From NCBI GenBank assembly GCA_039583705.1, contig JAVKSM010000066.1, forward strand, positions 1 through 17,413: a stretch of 17,413 nucleotides of DNA. Direction: 5' to 3'. A program made the translations under genes and the position numbers. This document shows positions 7,336-14,926 of this stretch, in pieces. The DNA is from JAVKSM01 sp039583705. Lineage in GTDB: Bacteria > Actinomycetota > Actinomycetes > Mycobacteriales > Pseudonocardiaceae. The first letter of the stretch is position 1, and each line of letters opens with the position of its first letter. Under the pieces are notes generated by a model. It worked only from the letters and a program-made list of their open reading frames with translations. It was not told where the DNA came from and did no database searches.

Positions 7336-7341
7336 TAGCAT
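7336..7341 (+). promoter_or_regulatory. Possible -10 box upstream of thrS
   Basis: TAGCAT fits the actinobacterial TANNNT pattern 56 bases before the thrS start. I see no good -35 hexamer. The leader between it and the gene contains short GAGCCCGA repeats (about 7351-7371) but no recognisable T-box features. Confidence 0.25.
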
Positions 7342-7397
7342 CGGGTGCGAGCCCGAGCGAGCCCGAGCCCGAATCAGCGCTTTCTGAAGGGATTCCC

Positions 7398-9464
7398 GTG
7401 TCCTCCCAGCCCGCCGCCGACCCGCCCGCCGAGCCCGTCCTGGTGCCGGCCGGCACGACTGCCGGGGCCGCCGTGCGTGCGGCCAGCCTGCCGACCAGCG
7501 GGCCGAAGGCCGTTGTCGTCGTCCGCGACAGCGGCGGGACGTTGCGGGACCTGAGCTGGGCGCCGGCGGAGACCGTCGAGGTGGAGCCGGTGGCCGCGGA
7601 CAGCCCGGACGGGCGCGGCGTGATCCGCCACTCCACCGCCCACGTCCTCGCCCAAGCCGTGCAGCAGGCCTTCCCGGAGGCCAAGCTGGGGATCGGACCG
7701 CCGATCGCGGACGGGTTCTACTACGACTTCGACGTCGCCCGCCCCTTCACCCCGGACGACCTCGCGGCGTTCGAGAAGCGGATGCGGGCCATCGTCAAGA
7801 GCGGCCAGCGGTTCTCCCGCCGGGTGCTGTCCGACATGGGCCAAGCGAGGACCGAGCTGGCCGGCGAGCCCTACAAGCTCGAGCTGGTCGACCGCAAGGC
7901 CTCGGCCCCGGACTCGGTGGACACCGGCGAGGTCATGGAGGTCGGCACCGGCGAGCTGACCGTCTACGACAACCTGCACCCGCACACCGGCGAGCGCGTC
8001 TGGGGCGACCTCTGTCGCGGCCCGCACGTGCCGACCACCCGCCACCTGCCGGCGTTCAAGCTCATGCGCACCGCCGCGGCCTACTGGCTCGGTGACGAGC
8101 GCAACCCCCAGCTACAGCGGATCTACGGCACCGCCTGGGAGTCGGCCGAGAAGCTCGAAGAGCACTTGCACCGCCTCGCCGAGGCTGAGCGCCGCGACCA
8201 TCGCCGGCTCGGCAGTGAGCTGGACCTCTTCAGCTTCCCCGACGAGATCGGCTCCGGGCTCGCGGTGTGGCATCCCAAGGGCGGCACCGTGCGACGCGTG
8301 ATGGAGGACTACTCCCGGCGCCGGCACGAGGAGGCCGGCTACGCGTTCGTCTACACCCCGCACCTGGCCAAGGCCGCGCTGTTCGAGACCTCCGGGCACC
8401 TGGAGTGGTACGCCGACGCCATGTACCCACCGATGCACCTGGACGCCGAGGTCGACGCCGAGGGCAAGGTGCGCCGGCCGGGCCAGGACTACTACGTCAA
8501 GCCGATGAGCTGCCCGGGGCACCTGATGATCTACCGCTCGCGCGGTCGGTCCTACCGGGAGCTGCCGTTGCGGCTGTTCGAGTTCGGCACGGTCTACCGC
8601 TACGAGCGCTCTGGCGTGGTGCACGGGCTGACGCGCTGCCGGGGCTTCACCCAGGACGACTCCCACATCTTCTGCACTCCCGAACAGCTCCCGGACGAGC
8701 TGGTGAGCCTGCTGGCGTTCGTCATCGGCTTGCTCGCCGACTTCGGGCTGGTCGGCTTCACCGCCGAGCTGTCCACCCGGCCGGAGAAGTTCGTCGGCGA
8801 GGTCGCGGAGTGGGACGAGGCGGAGACGGCGCTGGAGCAGGCGCTGCGCCGCGCCGGGTTGCCGTACCGGATCGCGCACGGCGAGGGTGCCTTCTATGCC
8901 CCGAAGATCGACGTGCACGTCACAGACGCCATCGGCCGGCCCTGGCAGCTCGCCACACTCCAGGTCGACCTCCAGGAGCCCGGACGCTTCGACATCAGCT
9001 ACCAGGACGCGGACGGCACCCGCAAGCGCCCGTACATGATCCACCGTGCGCTTTTCGGGTCCATCGAGCGGTTCTTCGGCATCCTCACCGAGCACTACGC
9101 GGGGGCGTTCCCGGCGTGGCTGGCGCCGGTGCAGGTGGTGGGCATCCCGATCGCCGACGAACACGTCGAGCACCTGCACCAGGTGGCGAAAGCGTTGCGG
9201 GAGGCCGGGATCCGCGTCGAGGTGGACACCGGCGACGAGCGGATGCAGAAGAAGATCCGGACCCACACCACGCAGAAGGTGCCGTTCCTGCTGCTTGCCG
9301 GCGCGGCCGACGTCGCGGCGGGGGCGGTGTCGTTCCGCTTCCGCGACGGCAGCCAGCGCAACACGGTCCCGGTGTCCGACGCGGTGGCGGCGATCACGGG
9401 CTGGGTCCGTCGGCGGGACAACGCCTCGCCCGACGCTGAGTCGTTCCGGGTGGACGGCGGGTGA
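7398..9464 (+). CDS. thrS: Threonyl-tRNA synthetase
   Basis: Charges tRNA-Thr with threonine in the cytoplasm. The 688-residue protein has the usual order: an N-terminal TGS-like region (to about 65), the editing domain with H78STAH82 and a later DLCRGPH that completes the site for removing mischarged serine, and the class II catalytic core. In the core, the zinc ligands are visible as C372 (PMSCPGH), H423 (DDSHIF) and H549 (YMIHRALFG). Motif 2 is FGTVYRYERSG and motif 3 is ALFGSIERFFG. The C-terminal anticodon-binding domain starts near QVVGIPIADEHVEHL. The start is a GTG at 7398 with GAAGGGA upstream; no ATG fits. The stop overlaps the start of the HIT gene (GTGA). The same thrS-HIT-pgsA order is known in M. 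tuberculosis (Rv2614c-Rv2612c), so this is the housekeeping copy. Confidence 0.98.
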   Translation: MSSQPAADPPAEPVLVPAGTTAGAAVRAASLPTSGPKAVVVVRDSGGTLRDLSWAPAETVEVEPVAADSPDGRGVIRHSTAHVLAQAVQQAFPEAKLGIGPPIADGFYYDFDVARPFTPDDLAAFEKRMRAIVKSGQRFSRRVLSDMGQARTELAGEPYKLELVDRKASAPDSVDTGEVMEVGTGELTVYDNLHPHTGERVWGDLCRGPHVPTTRHLPAFKLMRTAAAYWLGDERNPQLQRIYGTAWESAEKLEEHLHRLAEAERRDHRRLGSELDLFSFPDEIGSGLAVWHPKGGTVRRVMEDYSRRRHEEAGYAFVYTPHLAKAALFETSGHLEWYADAMYPPMHLDAEVDAEGKVRRPGQDYYVKPMSCPGHLMIYRSRGRSYRELPLRLFEFGTVYRYERSGVVHGLTRCRGFTQDDSHIFCTPEQLPDELVSLLAFVIGLLADFGLVGFTAELSTRPEKFVGEVAEWDEAETALEQALRRAGLPYRIAHGEGAFYAPKIDVHVTDAIGRPWQLATLQVDLQEPGRFDISYQDADGTRKRPYMIHRALFGSIERFFGILTEHYAGAFPAWLAPVQVVGIPIADEHVEHLHQVAKALREAGIRVEVDTGDERMQKKIRTHTTQKVPFLLLAGAADVAAGAVSFRFRDGSQRNTVPVSDAVAAITGWVRRRDNASPDAESFRVDGG

Positions 9465-10021
9465 GCGAGTCGCCGGAGCCAGAGCTCGTCGAGCAACCGG
9501 GAGTCGGCACGCCCGACGGCTTCCGGCGGCTGTGGACACCGCACCGGATGGCCTACATCAAGGGCGAGGCCGACACCGGCCGGGAGCTCGACGGCGGCTG
9601 CCCGTTCTGCCGCATCCCGGAGCTGGACGACGCCGAGGGGCTGGTGCTGGCACGAGGGCAGTGCGTCTACGCCGTGCTCAACCTGCACCCCTACAACCCG
9701 GGCCACCTCATGGTGGTGCCCTACCGCCACGTTGCCGACCTCGACGAGCTGACGGTTGCCGAGTCGGTCGAGCTCATGGGCTTCACCCAGCAGGCGTTGC
9801 GAGTGCTGCGGGCGGCCTCGGCGCCGCACGCGTTCAACATCGGCCTCAACCTCGGTGCGGTCGCGGGTGGCTCGCTCGCCGAACACCTGCACCAGCATGT
9901 GGTGCCGCGCTGGGGCGGCGACGCGAACTTCATCGTCGTCGTCGGCCAGACGAAGGTCATCCCGGAGCTGCTCGCCGAGACCCGGCAACGCCTCGCCGAG
10001 ACCTGGGAGCGGATCTCCTGA
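9461..10021 (+). CDS. HIT-family protein, probable Ap4A phosphorylase
   Basis: A 186-residue histidine-triad protein, the counterpart of M. tuberculosis Rv2613c, described as an Ap4A phosphorylase that splits diadenosine tetraphosphate into ATP and ADP with phosphate. The catalytic triad is H142-L-H144-Q-H146 in EHLHQHVVPRW. Other family signatures are CPFCRIPE (residues 47-54), NLHPYNPGHLMVVPYRH and FNIGLNLGAVAGGSLAEH. The GTG start at 9461 overlaps the thrS stop, so the two are probably translated together. That pairing makes biochemical sense, because aminoacyl-tRNA synthetases make Ap4A as a side product, but the link is inference. The 42-base gap to the next gene contains no clear terminator, so the next gene is probably on the same message. 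Confidence 0.9.
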   Translation: MSESPEPELVEQPGVGTPDGFRRLWTPHRMAYIKGEADTGRELDGGCPFCRIPELDDAEGLVLARGQCVYAVLNLHPYNPGHLMVVPYRHVADLDELTVAESVELMGFTQQALRVLRAASAPHAFNIGLNLGAVAGGSLAEHLHQHVVPRWGGDANFIVVVGQTKVIPELLAETRQRLAETWERIS

Positions 10022-10063
10022 CCGATATCCTGTTCGCATCCCGGTCGCCTCTCCGATAGTCCG

Positions 10064-10672
10064 ATGCTCAACCTGTTCGTTCGTGCCTCCATCCGCCGCG
10101 CCACCGACCCGGTCGGGGCGTGGCTCGTGGCGCGCGGCCTCACCCCCGACGCGGTGACGGTGACGGGCACGCTGGGCACGGTGGCCGGCGCGGTGGGGCT
10201 GGTGCCGACTGGTCACCTGTTCGCCGCGACCGTCGTGATGACGGTCTTCGTGCTGTTCGACATGGTGGACGGGGCGATGGCGCGCTCCCGCGGGGTCACC
10301 AGCGCCTTCGGCGGTGTGCTGGACTCGGTGTGCGACCGGATCGCCGACGGCGTGCTGTTCGCCGCTCTGGTGTGGTGGTCCCTGGGCATCGGCGACGACC
10401 GGCCGCTCGGTGTCGCCGCTCTGATCTGTCTCGTCGCGGGGCAGGTCATCTCCTACGTCAGGGCCCGTGCCGAGGCCGCCGGGCTGCACGCCGAGGGTGG
10501 GCTCGTCGAGCGTCCCGAACGGCTGATCGTCGCGCTGGTCGGCACCGGGTTGCAGGGGCTCGGGGTGGCGCATGCGCTCGACGTCGCCCTGTGGCTGCTG
10601 GCCGCCGGGTCGGCGGTGACCGTGGGCCAGCGGGTCGCCGCGGTGTGGCGCAGCGCACGGGAGGCAGGGTGA
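10064..10672 (+). CDS. pgsA: Phosphatidylinositol phosphate synthase (CDP-alcohol phosphotransferase)
   Basis: A 202-residue membrane enzyme that joins CDP-diacylglycerol and inositol 1-phosphate to give phosphatidylinositol phosphate, the first step to phosphatidylinositol and all PIM, LM and LAM lipids. The complete CDP-alcohol phosphotransferase signature is present: D66-M-V-D69-G70-x2-A73-R74-x8-G83-x3-D87-x3-D91. These numbers coincide with the four metal-binding aspartates of the structurally known actinobacterial PIP synthase. Hydrophobic segments suited to a six-helix bundle lie around residues 30-65, 95-118 and 145-190. The ATG at 10064 gives the usual family N-terminus (MLNLFVRA) but has no strong Shine-Dalgarno. 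The stop overlaps the GTG of the acyltransferase. It is assigned as Rv2612c-like (PIPS) rather than glycerophosphate synthase from its neighbours. Confidence 0.93.
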   Translation: MLNLFVRASIRRATDPVGAWLVARGLTPDAVTVTGTLGTVAGAVGLVPTGHLFAATVVMTVFVLFDMVDGAMARSRGVTSAFGGVLDSVCDRIADGVLFAALVWWSLGIGDDRPLGVAALICLVAGQVISYVRARAEAAGLHAEGGLVERPERLIVALVGTGLQGLGVAHALDVALWLLAAGSAVTVGQRVAAVWRSAREAG

Positions 10673-11634
10673 GCGAGACCGGCTGGCAGGGTCGAGCCGT
10701 CGGCACGGCCCTGGACACAGCCAAGAAGCGTGCTGTCGACCTGGGCTACGCGGCGGGCTGGCGGCTGGTACGTGGCGCGCCGGCGGCACCGACAGCGGCG
10801 CTGTTCCGGGCGGGCGCCGACCTCGCGACCCGCCGCGGCGGGGCCGGTGCCCGCCAACTGCGGGCCAACCTGCGCCGGGTGTGCCCCTCGGTTCCAGAGC
10901 AGGTGCTGGACGAACTGGTGCGGGACGGCATGCGCTCCTACGCCCGCTACTGGTGGGAGGCGTTCCGGCTGCCGTCGATGGACCACGTCGCGTTGCGCCG
11001 CGATCTCGACCCGGCGGTCAGCGGGCAGGCTCGGCTGGACGCCGCGCTGGACGCTGGGCGTGGCGCCGTGGTCGCGCTGCCCCACTCCGGGAACTGGGAC
11101 CTCGCCGGGGTCTGGCTGGTCGGGCGCTGCGGTGGGTTCACGACGGTCGCCGAGCGGCTGCGGCCGGAGTCGCTGTACCGGCGGTTCGTCGCCTACCGCG
11201 AGTCGCTGGGGTTCGAGATCCTGCCGATGACAGGCGCCGCCGCGCCGTTCCCCGTCCTGGCGGCCCGGCTGCGGGCCAACCGGGTGGTGTGTCTGCTCGC
11301 CGACCGCGACCTGCACCGGTCGGGCGTGCCGGTGCGGTTCTTCGGTGAACCGACCCGGATGCCCGCCGGACCGGCTCGGCTGGCCGCTGCCACCGGCGCC
11401 GCCCTGCTGCCGGTCGGCTGCTGGTTCACCCCGGACGGCTGGGGCTTCCGAATCCACCCGCCGGTGCCGGTTCCGGGGCCGCCCGCGGTGCCCGCGAGCA
11501 CCCAGACGCTGGCCGACGCCTTCGCCGCCGACATCGCCGCGCACCCGGCGGACTGGCACATGCTGGCGCGGTTGTGGCCGGCCGACCTGCCCGCCGACCG
11601 GCAGGCTGACCCGGTCGAGGAGGCTGCGGGGTGA
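10669..11634 (+). CDS. patA: Phosphatidylinositol mannoside acyltransferase (PatA-like)
   Basis: A 321-residue LPLAT/HtrB-family acyltransferase. The mycobacterial PatA (Rv2611c) moves a palmitoyl group onto the 6-position of the mannose added by PimA, at the inner face of the membrane. The catalytic H-x4-D motif is H139-S-G-N-W-D144 in ALPHSGNWDLAG. Conserved blocks follow: FTTVAERLRPESLYRRFVAY, VVCLLADRDLHRSGVPVRFF and PAGPARLAAATGAALLPVGC. Start is the GTG at 10669, which overlaps the PIPS stop and has GGAGGCAG just upstream; the reading frame is open further back but without family similarity. The end overlaps the pimA start. The position between PIPS and PimA supports this substrate over a general lysophospholipid acyltransferase. 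Confidence 0.92.
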   Translation: MSETGWQGRAVGTALDTAKKRAVDLGYAAGWRLVRGAPAAPTAALFRAGADLATRRGGAGARQLRANLRRVCPSVPEQVLDELVRDGMRSYARYWWEAFRLPSMDHVALRRDLDPAVSGQARLDAALDAGRGAVVALPHSGNWDLAGVWLVGRCGGFTTVAERLRPESLYRRFVAYRESLGFEILPMTGAAAPFPVLAARLRANRVVCLLADRDLHRSGVPVRFFGEPTRMPAGPARLAAATGAALLPVGCWFTPDGWGFRIHPPVPVPGPPAVPASTQTLADAFAADIAAHPADWHMLARLWPADLPADRQADPVEEAAG

Positions 11635-12824
11635 GGATCGGGATCGTCTGCCCCTACTCCTTCGACGTGCCGGGCGGGGTGCAGGCGCACGTCGCGGACC
11701 TCGCGAGGGCGTTGCTGCGCCTCGGTCACGAGGTCGACGTGCTCGCGCCGGCCGACGAGGACACCGCGCTGCCCGACTTCGTCACACCGGCCGGGCGGGC
11801 CGTCCCGGTTCGCTACAACGGCTCGGTGGCGCGGCTGCGCTTCGGACCGGTGTCATTCGCCCGGGTCCGGTGCTGGATCCACGATTACGACTTCGACGTG
11901 CTGCACCTGCACGAGCCGACGGCTCCCAGCCTGTCGATGCTCGCGTTGGCGGTGGCGGACGGCCCGATCGTCGTCACCTTCCACACCGCGACGCCCCGTT
12001 CCCGCACGCTGACCGCGTTCCAGCCGGTGCTGCGGCCGCTGCTGGAGAAGGTCACCGCGCGGATCGCGGTGTCCCCGCTCGCGCGGCGGGTGCAGGTCGA
12101 ACACCTCGGCGGTGACGCCCTGGTGATTCCCAACGGGGTGAACGTCGCGTTCTTCGCGGGAGCCCGACCGCTGCCGGGCTACCCGCGGCCGGGAGGGACG
12201 GTCGGTTTCGTCGGACGCTTCGACGAGCCGCGCAAGGGCATGCCGGTGCTGCTCGACGCGCTGCGACGCCTCGCCCCGGGGCGCCCGGACCTGGGTCTGC
12301 TCGTCGTCGGCCGGGGTGACCGGGACGCCCTGCGGCGGGCGGCCGGACCCCGGCTCGGCAGCCGGCTGGAGCTGCTCGGAGCCGTCGACGAGGCCACCAA
12401 GGCGGCCGCGCTGCGCGGCATGGACGTCTGCTGCGCGCCCAACACCGGCGGGGAGAGCTTCGGCATCGTGCTGACTGAGGCGATGGCGGCGGGGACGCCG
12501 GTCGTGGCCAGTGACCTCGACGCGTTCCGCCGCGTGCTCGGCGACGGCGGGGCGGGCGTGTTGGTCCCGGTCGGGGACGCCACGGCGACGGCCCACGCCC
12601 TCGCCGCGCTGCTCGACGACCCGCTCCGCCGAGCACGGCTGGCCGCCGCGGGGCGGGACCGGGTCGCCGGCTACGACTGGTCGATCGTGGCCGCCGAGGT
12701 GCTGCGGGTCTACGAAGCCGCGGTGGCCGCCGACCCGCGCCGGGTTTCCGAGGCGGAGCCCGGTGGTCGACCTCGATGTCCGTCGGTGAGTGCGCGAGAC
12801 CTGCCGATCAGGATCGAGGCATGA
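11631..12824 (+). CDS. pimA: Phosphatidylinositol alpha-mannosyltransferase PimA
   Basis: A 397-residue GT4 glycosyltransferase that moves mannose from GDP-mannose to the 2-position of phosphatidylinositol, the first committed step of PIM synthesis, at the inner face of the plasma membrane. The N-terminal GT-B domain opens with MRIGIVCPYSFDVPGGVQAH, holding the GGV loop. FDVLHLHEPTAPSLSML and VVTFHTATPRSRTL are typical PimA membrane and acceptor-side segments. The donor site has the E-x7-E motif E275-SFGIVLT-E283. The GTG start at 11631 overlaps the patA stop. The last ~25 residues, after AADPRRVSEAE, are poorly conserved in appearance. The ATG of the Nudix gene overlaps the stop (ATGA). Confidence 0.95.
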   Translation: MRIGIVCPYSFDVPGGVQAHVADLARALLRLGHEVDVLAPADEDTALPDFVTPAGRAVPVRYNGSVARLRFGPVSFARVRCWIHDYDFDVLHLHEPTAPSLSMLALAVADGPIVVTFHTATPRSRTLTAFQPVLRPLLEKVTARIAVSPLARRVQVEHLGGDALVIPNGVNVAFFAGARPLPGYPRPGGTVGFVGRFDEPRKGMPVLLDALRRLAPGRPDLGLLVVGRGDRDALRRAAGPRLGSRLELLGAVDEATKAAALRGMDVCCAPNTGGESFGIVLTEAMAAGTPVVASDLDAFRRVLGDGGAGVLVPVGDATATAHALAALLDDPLRRARLAAAGRDRVAGYDWSIVAAEVLRVYEAAVAADPRRVSEAEPGGRPRCPSVSARDLPIRIEA

Positions 12825-13822
12825 GCGCTGTGGTCGTCGCGCTGGTGGCCGCGTCGGTCGTGCTCCTCGTGGCACTCGCGGGGCTCACCGCGCTGCGGGC
12901 CAACCGGCTGGACCGGCTGCACGTGCGCACCGACGCCGCCAGCGCCGCGCTGCTCGCGGCGCTGGACCGCCGGGCGGTGGTGGCCAGGGCGGTCGCCGCG
13001 GTTGGTGGTCTGCCCGATCCGCAGCGCGGCGACCTGCGTGCGGCGGCGGCCGCCGCCGAGGCGGTACCCCCGGACGCGCGGGAGCTGCGGGAGGCCAGGG
13101 AGAACGCGTTGGCCGCCCATCTCGCCCGAGTGGACCGCGCCCCGCTGCCGCCGTACCTCCTCGCCGAGCTGAACGACGCCGAGCAGCGGGTGGTACTCGC
13201 CCGCAGGGTGCACAACGACGCGGTCCGCGACACCCGCGCGCTGCGCCGCACCCGGCTGGTGCGGTGGCTGCGGCTCGCCGGCACGGCGCCGACACCGCGG
13301 TACTTCGAGATCGCCGAGCCGGAGCCACGCCTCGGCGAGGCCGCTGCCACGGACCGGGCGGCCGCCCGGGTGCTGCTGCTGGAGCCGGGCGGCCGGGTGC
13401 TGCTGTTCGCCTGCGCCGACCCGGCCCTGCCGCAGGAGACCTACTGGTTCACGCCCGGCGGCGGCGTCGAGGCGGGGGAGGACGAGTGGACGGCTGCGGT
13501 GCGGGAGGTGCACGAGGAGACCGGGATCCGGGTGGTAGCCGGCGATCTCGTCGGACCGCTCTGGCGTCGGGACTTCGTCTTCACCGTCGGTGGCGCGGCC
13601 TGCTGCGGGCGGGAGGCGTTCTTCCTGGCCCGTGTCGAGGACACCCGCGTGGACACGGCCGGGATGAGCGGCCAGGAGGCGCGGGGGATGCTGGGGTACC
13701 GCTGGTGGAGTGCGGCGGAGCTGGCCGGCACGGCGGAGACCGTCTACCCGCGCCAACTCGGCGAGCTGCTGCCCGCTGTCGTCGACGGCGGCTGGGACGG
13801 CGTGAGCAGGTCGGTCTGGTGA
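12821..13822 (+). CDS. Membrane-anchored Nudix hydrolase (Rv2609c-like)
   Basis: A 333-residue protein with one N-terminal membrane span (about residues 3-25, VVVALVAASVVLLVALAGL) and a long Ala/Leu/Arg-rich helical region (about 30-150; LemA-like or coiled-coil in appearance). A Nudix domain fills the C-terminal half. The Nudix box is complete: G214-x5-E220-x7-R228-E229-x2-E232-E233-x-G235-I236. Nudix enzymes split nucleoside diphosphates linked to another group and need Mg2+ or Mn2+. The substrate is unknown. The ATG at 12821 overlaps the pimA stop and gives a plain signal-anchor start; an ATG 45 bases upstream lies within pimA. The M. tuberculosis locus has a Nudix gene, Rv2609c, at the same place, so its membership in the PIM cluster is conserved. 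Confidence 0.85.
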   Translation: MSAVVVALVAASVVLLVALAGLTALRANRLDRLHVRTDAASAALLAALDRRAVVARAVAAVGGLPDPQRGDLRAAAAAAEAVPPDARELREARENALAAHLARVDRAPLPPYLLAELNDAEQRVVLARRVHNDAVRDTRALRRTRLVRWLRLAGTAPTPRYFEIAEPEPRLGEAAATDRAAARVLLLEPGGRVLLFACADPALPQETYWFTPGGGVEAGEDEWTAAVREVHEETGIRVVAGDLVGPLWRRDFVFTVGGAACCGREAFFLARVEDTRVDTAGMSGQEARGMLGYRWWSAAELAGTAETVYPRQLGELLPAVVDGGWDGVSRSVW

Positions 13823-13860
13823 GCTCGGATTGGCCGCCACGGGCGCGCCGCCGCCGGTCG

Positions 13861-13866
13861 TAGACT
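13861..13866 (+). promoter_or_regulatory. Possible -10 box for pdxS
   Basis: TAGACT matches TANNNT in the 82-base gap between the Nudix gene and pdxS, 38 bases before the pdxS GTG. The -35 region is GC-rich without a recognisable hexamer. An own promoter would fit, since pdxS is the first gene after the overlapping block. Confidence 0.3.
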
Positions 13867-13904
13867 CGGTGGCGGAGCGCCACCGGACAAGGAAGGGTCC
13901 TCTC

Positions 13905-14795
13905 GTGGGCATCAGAGAGCAGGGCACCGCGCGGGTCAAGCGGGGCATGGCCGAGATGCTCAAGGGCGGCGTGATCATGGACGTGGTCACCCCGGAGCAG
14001 GCCAAGATCGCCGAGGACGCCGGAGCGGTGGCCGTGATGGCGCTGGAGCGGGTGCCGGCCGACATCCGCGCGCAAGGCGGTGTCGCCCGGATGTCCGACC
14101 CCGACATGGTGGCCGGGATCATCGAGTGGGTGTCCATCCCGGTCATGGCCAAGGCCCGTATCGGCCACTTCGTCGAGGCGCAGGTGCTCCAGTCGATCGG
14201 CGTGGACTACGTCGACGAGTCCGAGGTGCTCACTCCGGCCGACGAGGCGCACCACATCGACAAGTGGGCTTTCACCGTGCCGTTCGTCTGCGGCGCCACG
14301 AACCTGGGCGAGGCGCTGCGACGGATCTCCGAGGGTGCGGCAATGATCCGTTCCAAGGGTGAGGCCGGGACCGGCAACGTCGTCGAGGCCACCCGGCACA
14401 TGCGCTCGATCCGGGCCGAGCTGCGCCGGCTATCGACGCTGGAGGAGACCGAGCTGTACGCGGCGGCCAAGGAGCTGCGGGCCTCGGTGGAGCTGGTCCG
14501 GGAGGTCGCCGAGACCGGCAAGCTGCCGGTCGTGCTGTTCACCGCCGGCGGCATCGCGACCCCGGCCGACGCGGCGATGATGATGCAGCTCGGCGCCGAG
14601 GGCGTGTTCGTGGGCTCCGGCATCTTCAAGTCCGGGGACCCGGCGCGGCGGGCCGAGGCGATCGTCAAGGCGACCACCTTCCACGACGACCCAGACGTCA
14701 TCGCCAAGGTCTCCCGGGGCCTCGGTCCGGCGATGGCCGGGATCGAGGTCGGTGACCTCGCCCCGCAGCAGCGGCTCGCGACCCGCGGCTGGTAG
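13905..14795 (+). CDS. pdxS: Pyridoxal 5'-phosphate synthase subunit PdxS
   Basis: The synthase subunit of the two-protein PLP pathway. It builds pyridoxal phosphate from ribose 5-phosphate, glyceraldehyde 3-phosphate and ammonia, the latter supplied by the glutaminase PdxT; it normally forms a dodecamer. The 296-residue protein is full length and very well conserved. D26 lies in GGVIMDVVTPEQA, the Schiff-base lysine K83 in PVMAKARIGHF, and the second lysine K151 in IRSKGEAGTGNVVEATRHMR. The phosphate-binding GGIATPADAAMM and GSGIFKSGDP follow. Start is the GTG at 13905 with GGAAGGG seven bases upstream; an ATG at 13830 would add 25 residues without family similarity. No pdxT lies downstream within the window; the next genes are on the opposite strand. 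Confidence 0.97.
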   Translation: MGIREQGTARVKRGMAEMLKGGVIMDVVTPEQAKIAEDAGAVAVMALERVPADIRAQGGVARMSDPDMVAGIIEWVSIPVMAKARIGHFVEAQVLQSIGVDYVDESEVLTPADEAHHIDKWAFTVPFVCGATNLGEALRRISEGAAMIRSKGEAGTGNVVEATRHMRSIRAELRRLSTLEETELYAAAKELRASVELVREVAETGKLPVVLFTAGGIATPADAAMMMQLGAEGVFVGSGIFKSGDPARRAEAIVKATTFHDDPDVIAKVSRGLGPAMAGIEVGDLAPQQRLATRGW

Positions 14796-14851
14796 TGAGA
14801 TGTCCGTCCCACCTGGTGCTGGTGGTCAGCCGCAGGGGTAGCATTCGACGT

Positions 14852-14865
14852 CGGCCTGGTGGCCG
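14852..14865. terminator. Short palindrome in the convergent region
   Basis: CGGCC (14852-14856) and GGCCG (14861-14865) form a five-base stem with a four-base loop between the converging pdxS and the vapC stump. A second weak stem, CCACC/GGTGG, lies at 14809-14825. Either could act in both directions, but both are short and have no T-run. Confidence 0.25.
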
Positions 14866-14875
14866 TGAGATCGGG

Positions 14876-14926
14876 TCAGCCGCGCGCCGACGCGTCGATG
14901 ACGATCTCGGTGCGCCGGCTGCTCAC
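14876..14926 (-). pseudogene. VapC-type PIN toxin stump (first ~16 codons)
   Basis: A GTG at 14926 overlaps the stop of the antitoxin gene (GTGA), the usual arrangement in vapBC operons. It opens 16 codons reading MSSRRTEIVIDASARG before a TGA. The IVIDASA portion is the standard first strand of a PIN domain, including its first catalytic Asp. After it nothing toxin-like can be read in any minus-strand frame down to the pdxS end. The rest of the roughly 130-residue ribonuclease has therefore been deleted. The call rests on the motif, the overlap and the upstream antitoxin together; the motif alone would be too short. Confidence 0.55.

Noticed and set aside
7348..7371. GAGCCCGA repeats as a CRISPR-like or binding-site array
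   Set aside because: Units are 6-10 bases with no spacers and irregular spacing; it looks like low-complexity sequence.
7263..7397. T-box riboswitch before thrS
   Set aside because: The 135-base leader has no T-box sequence or specifier stem; only a GC hairpin and short GAGCCCGA repeats are seen.
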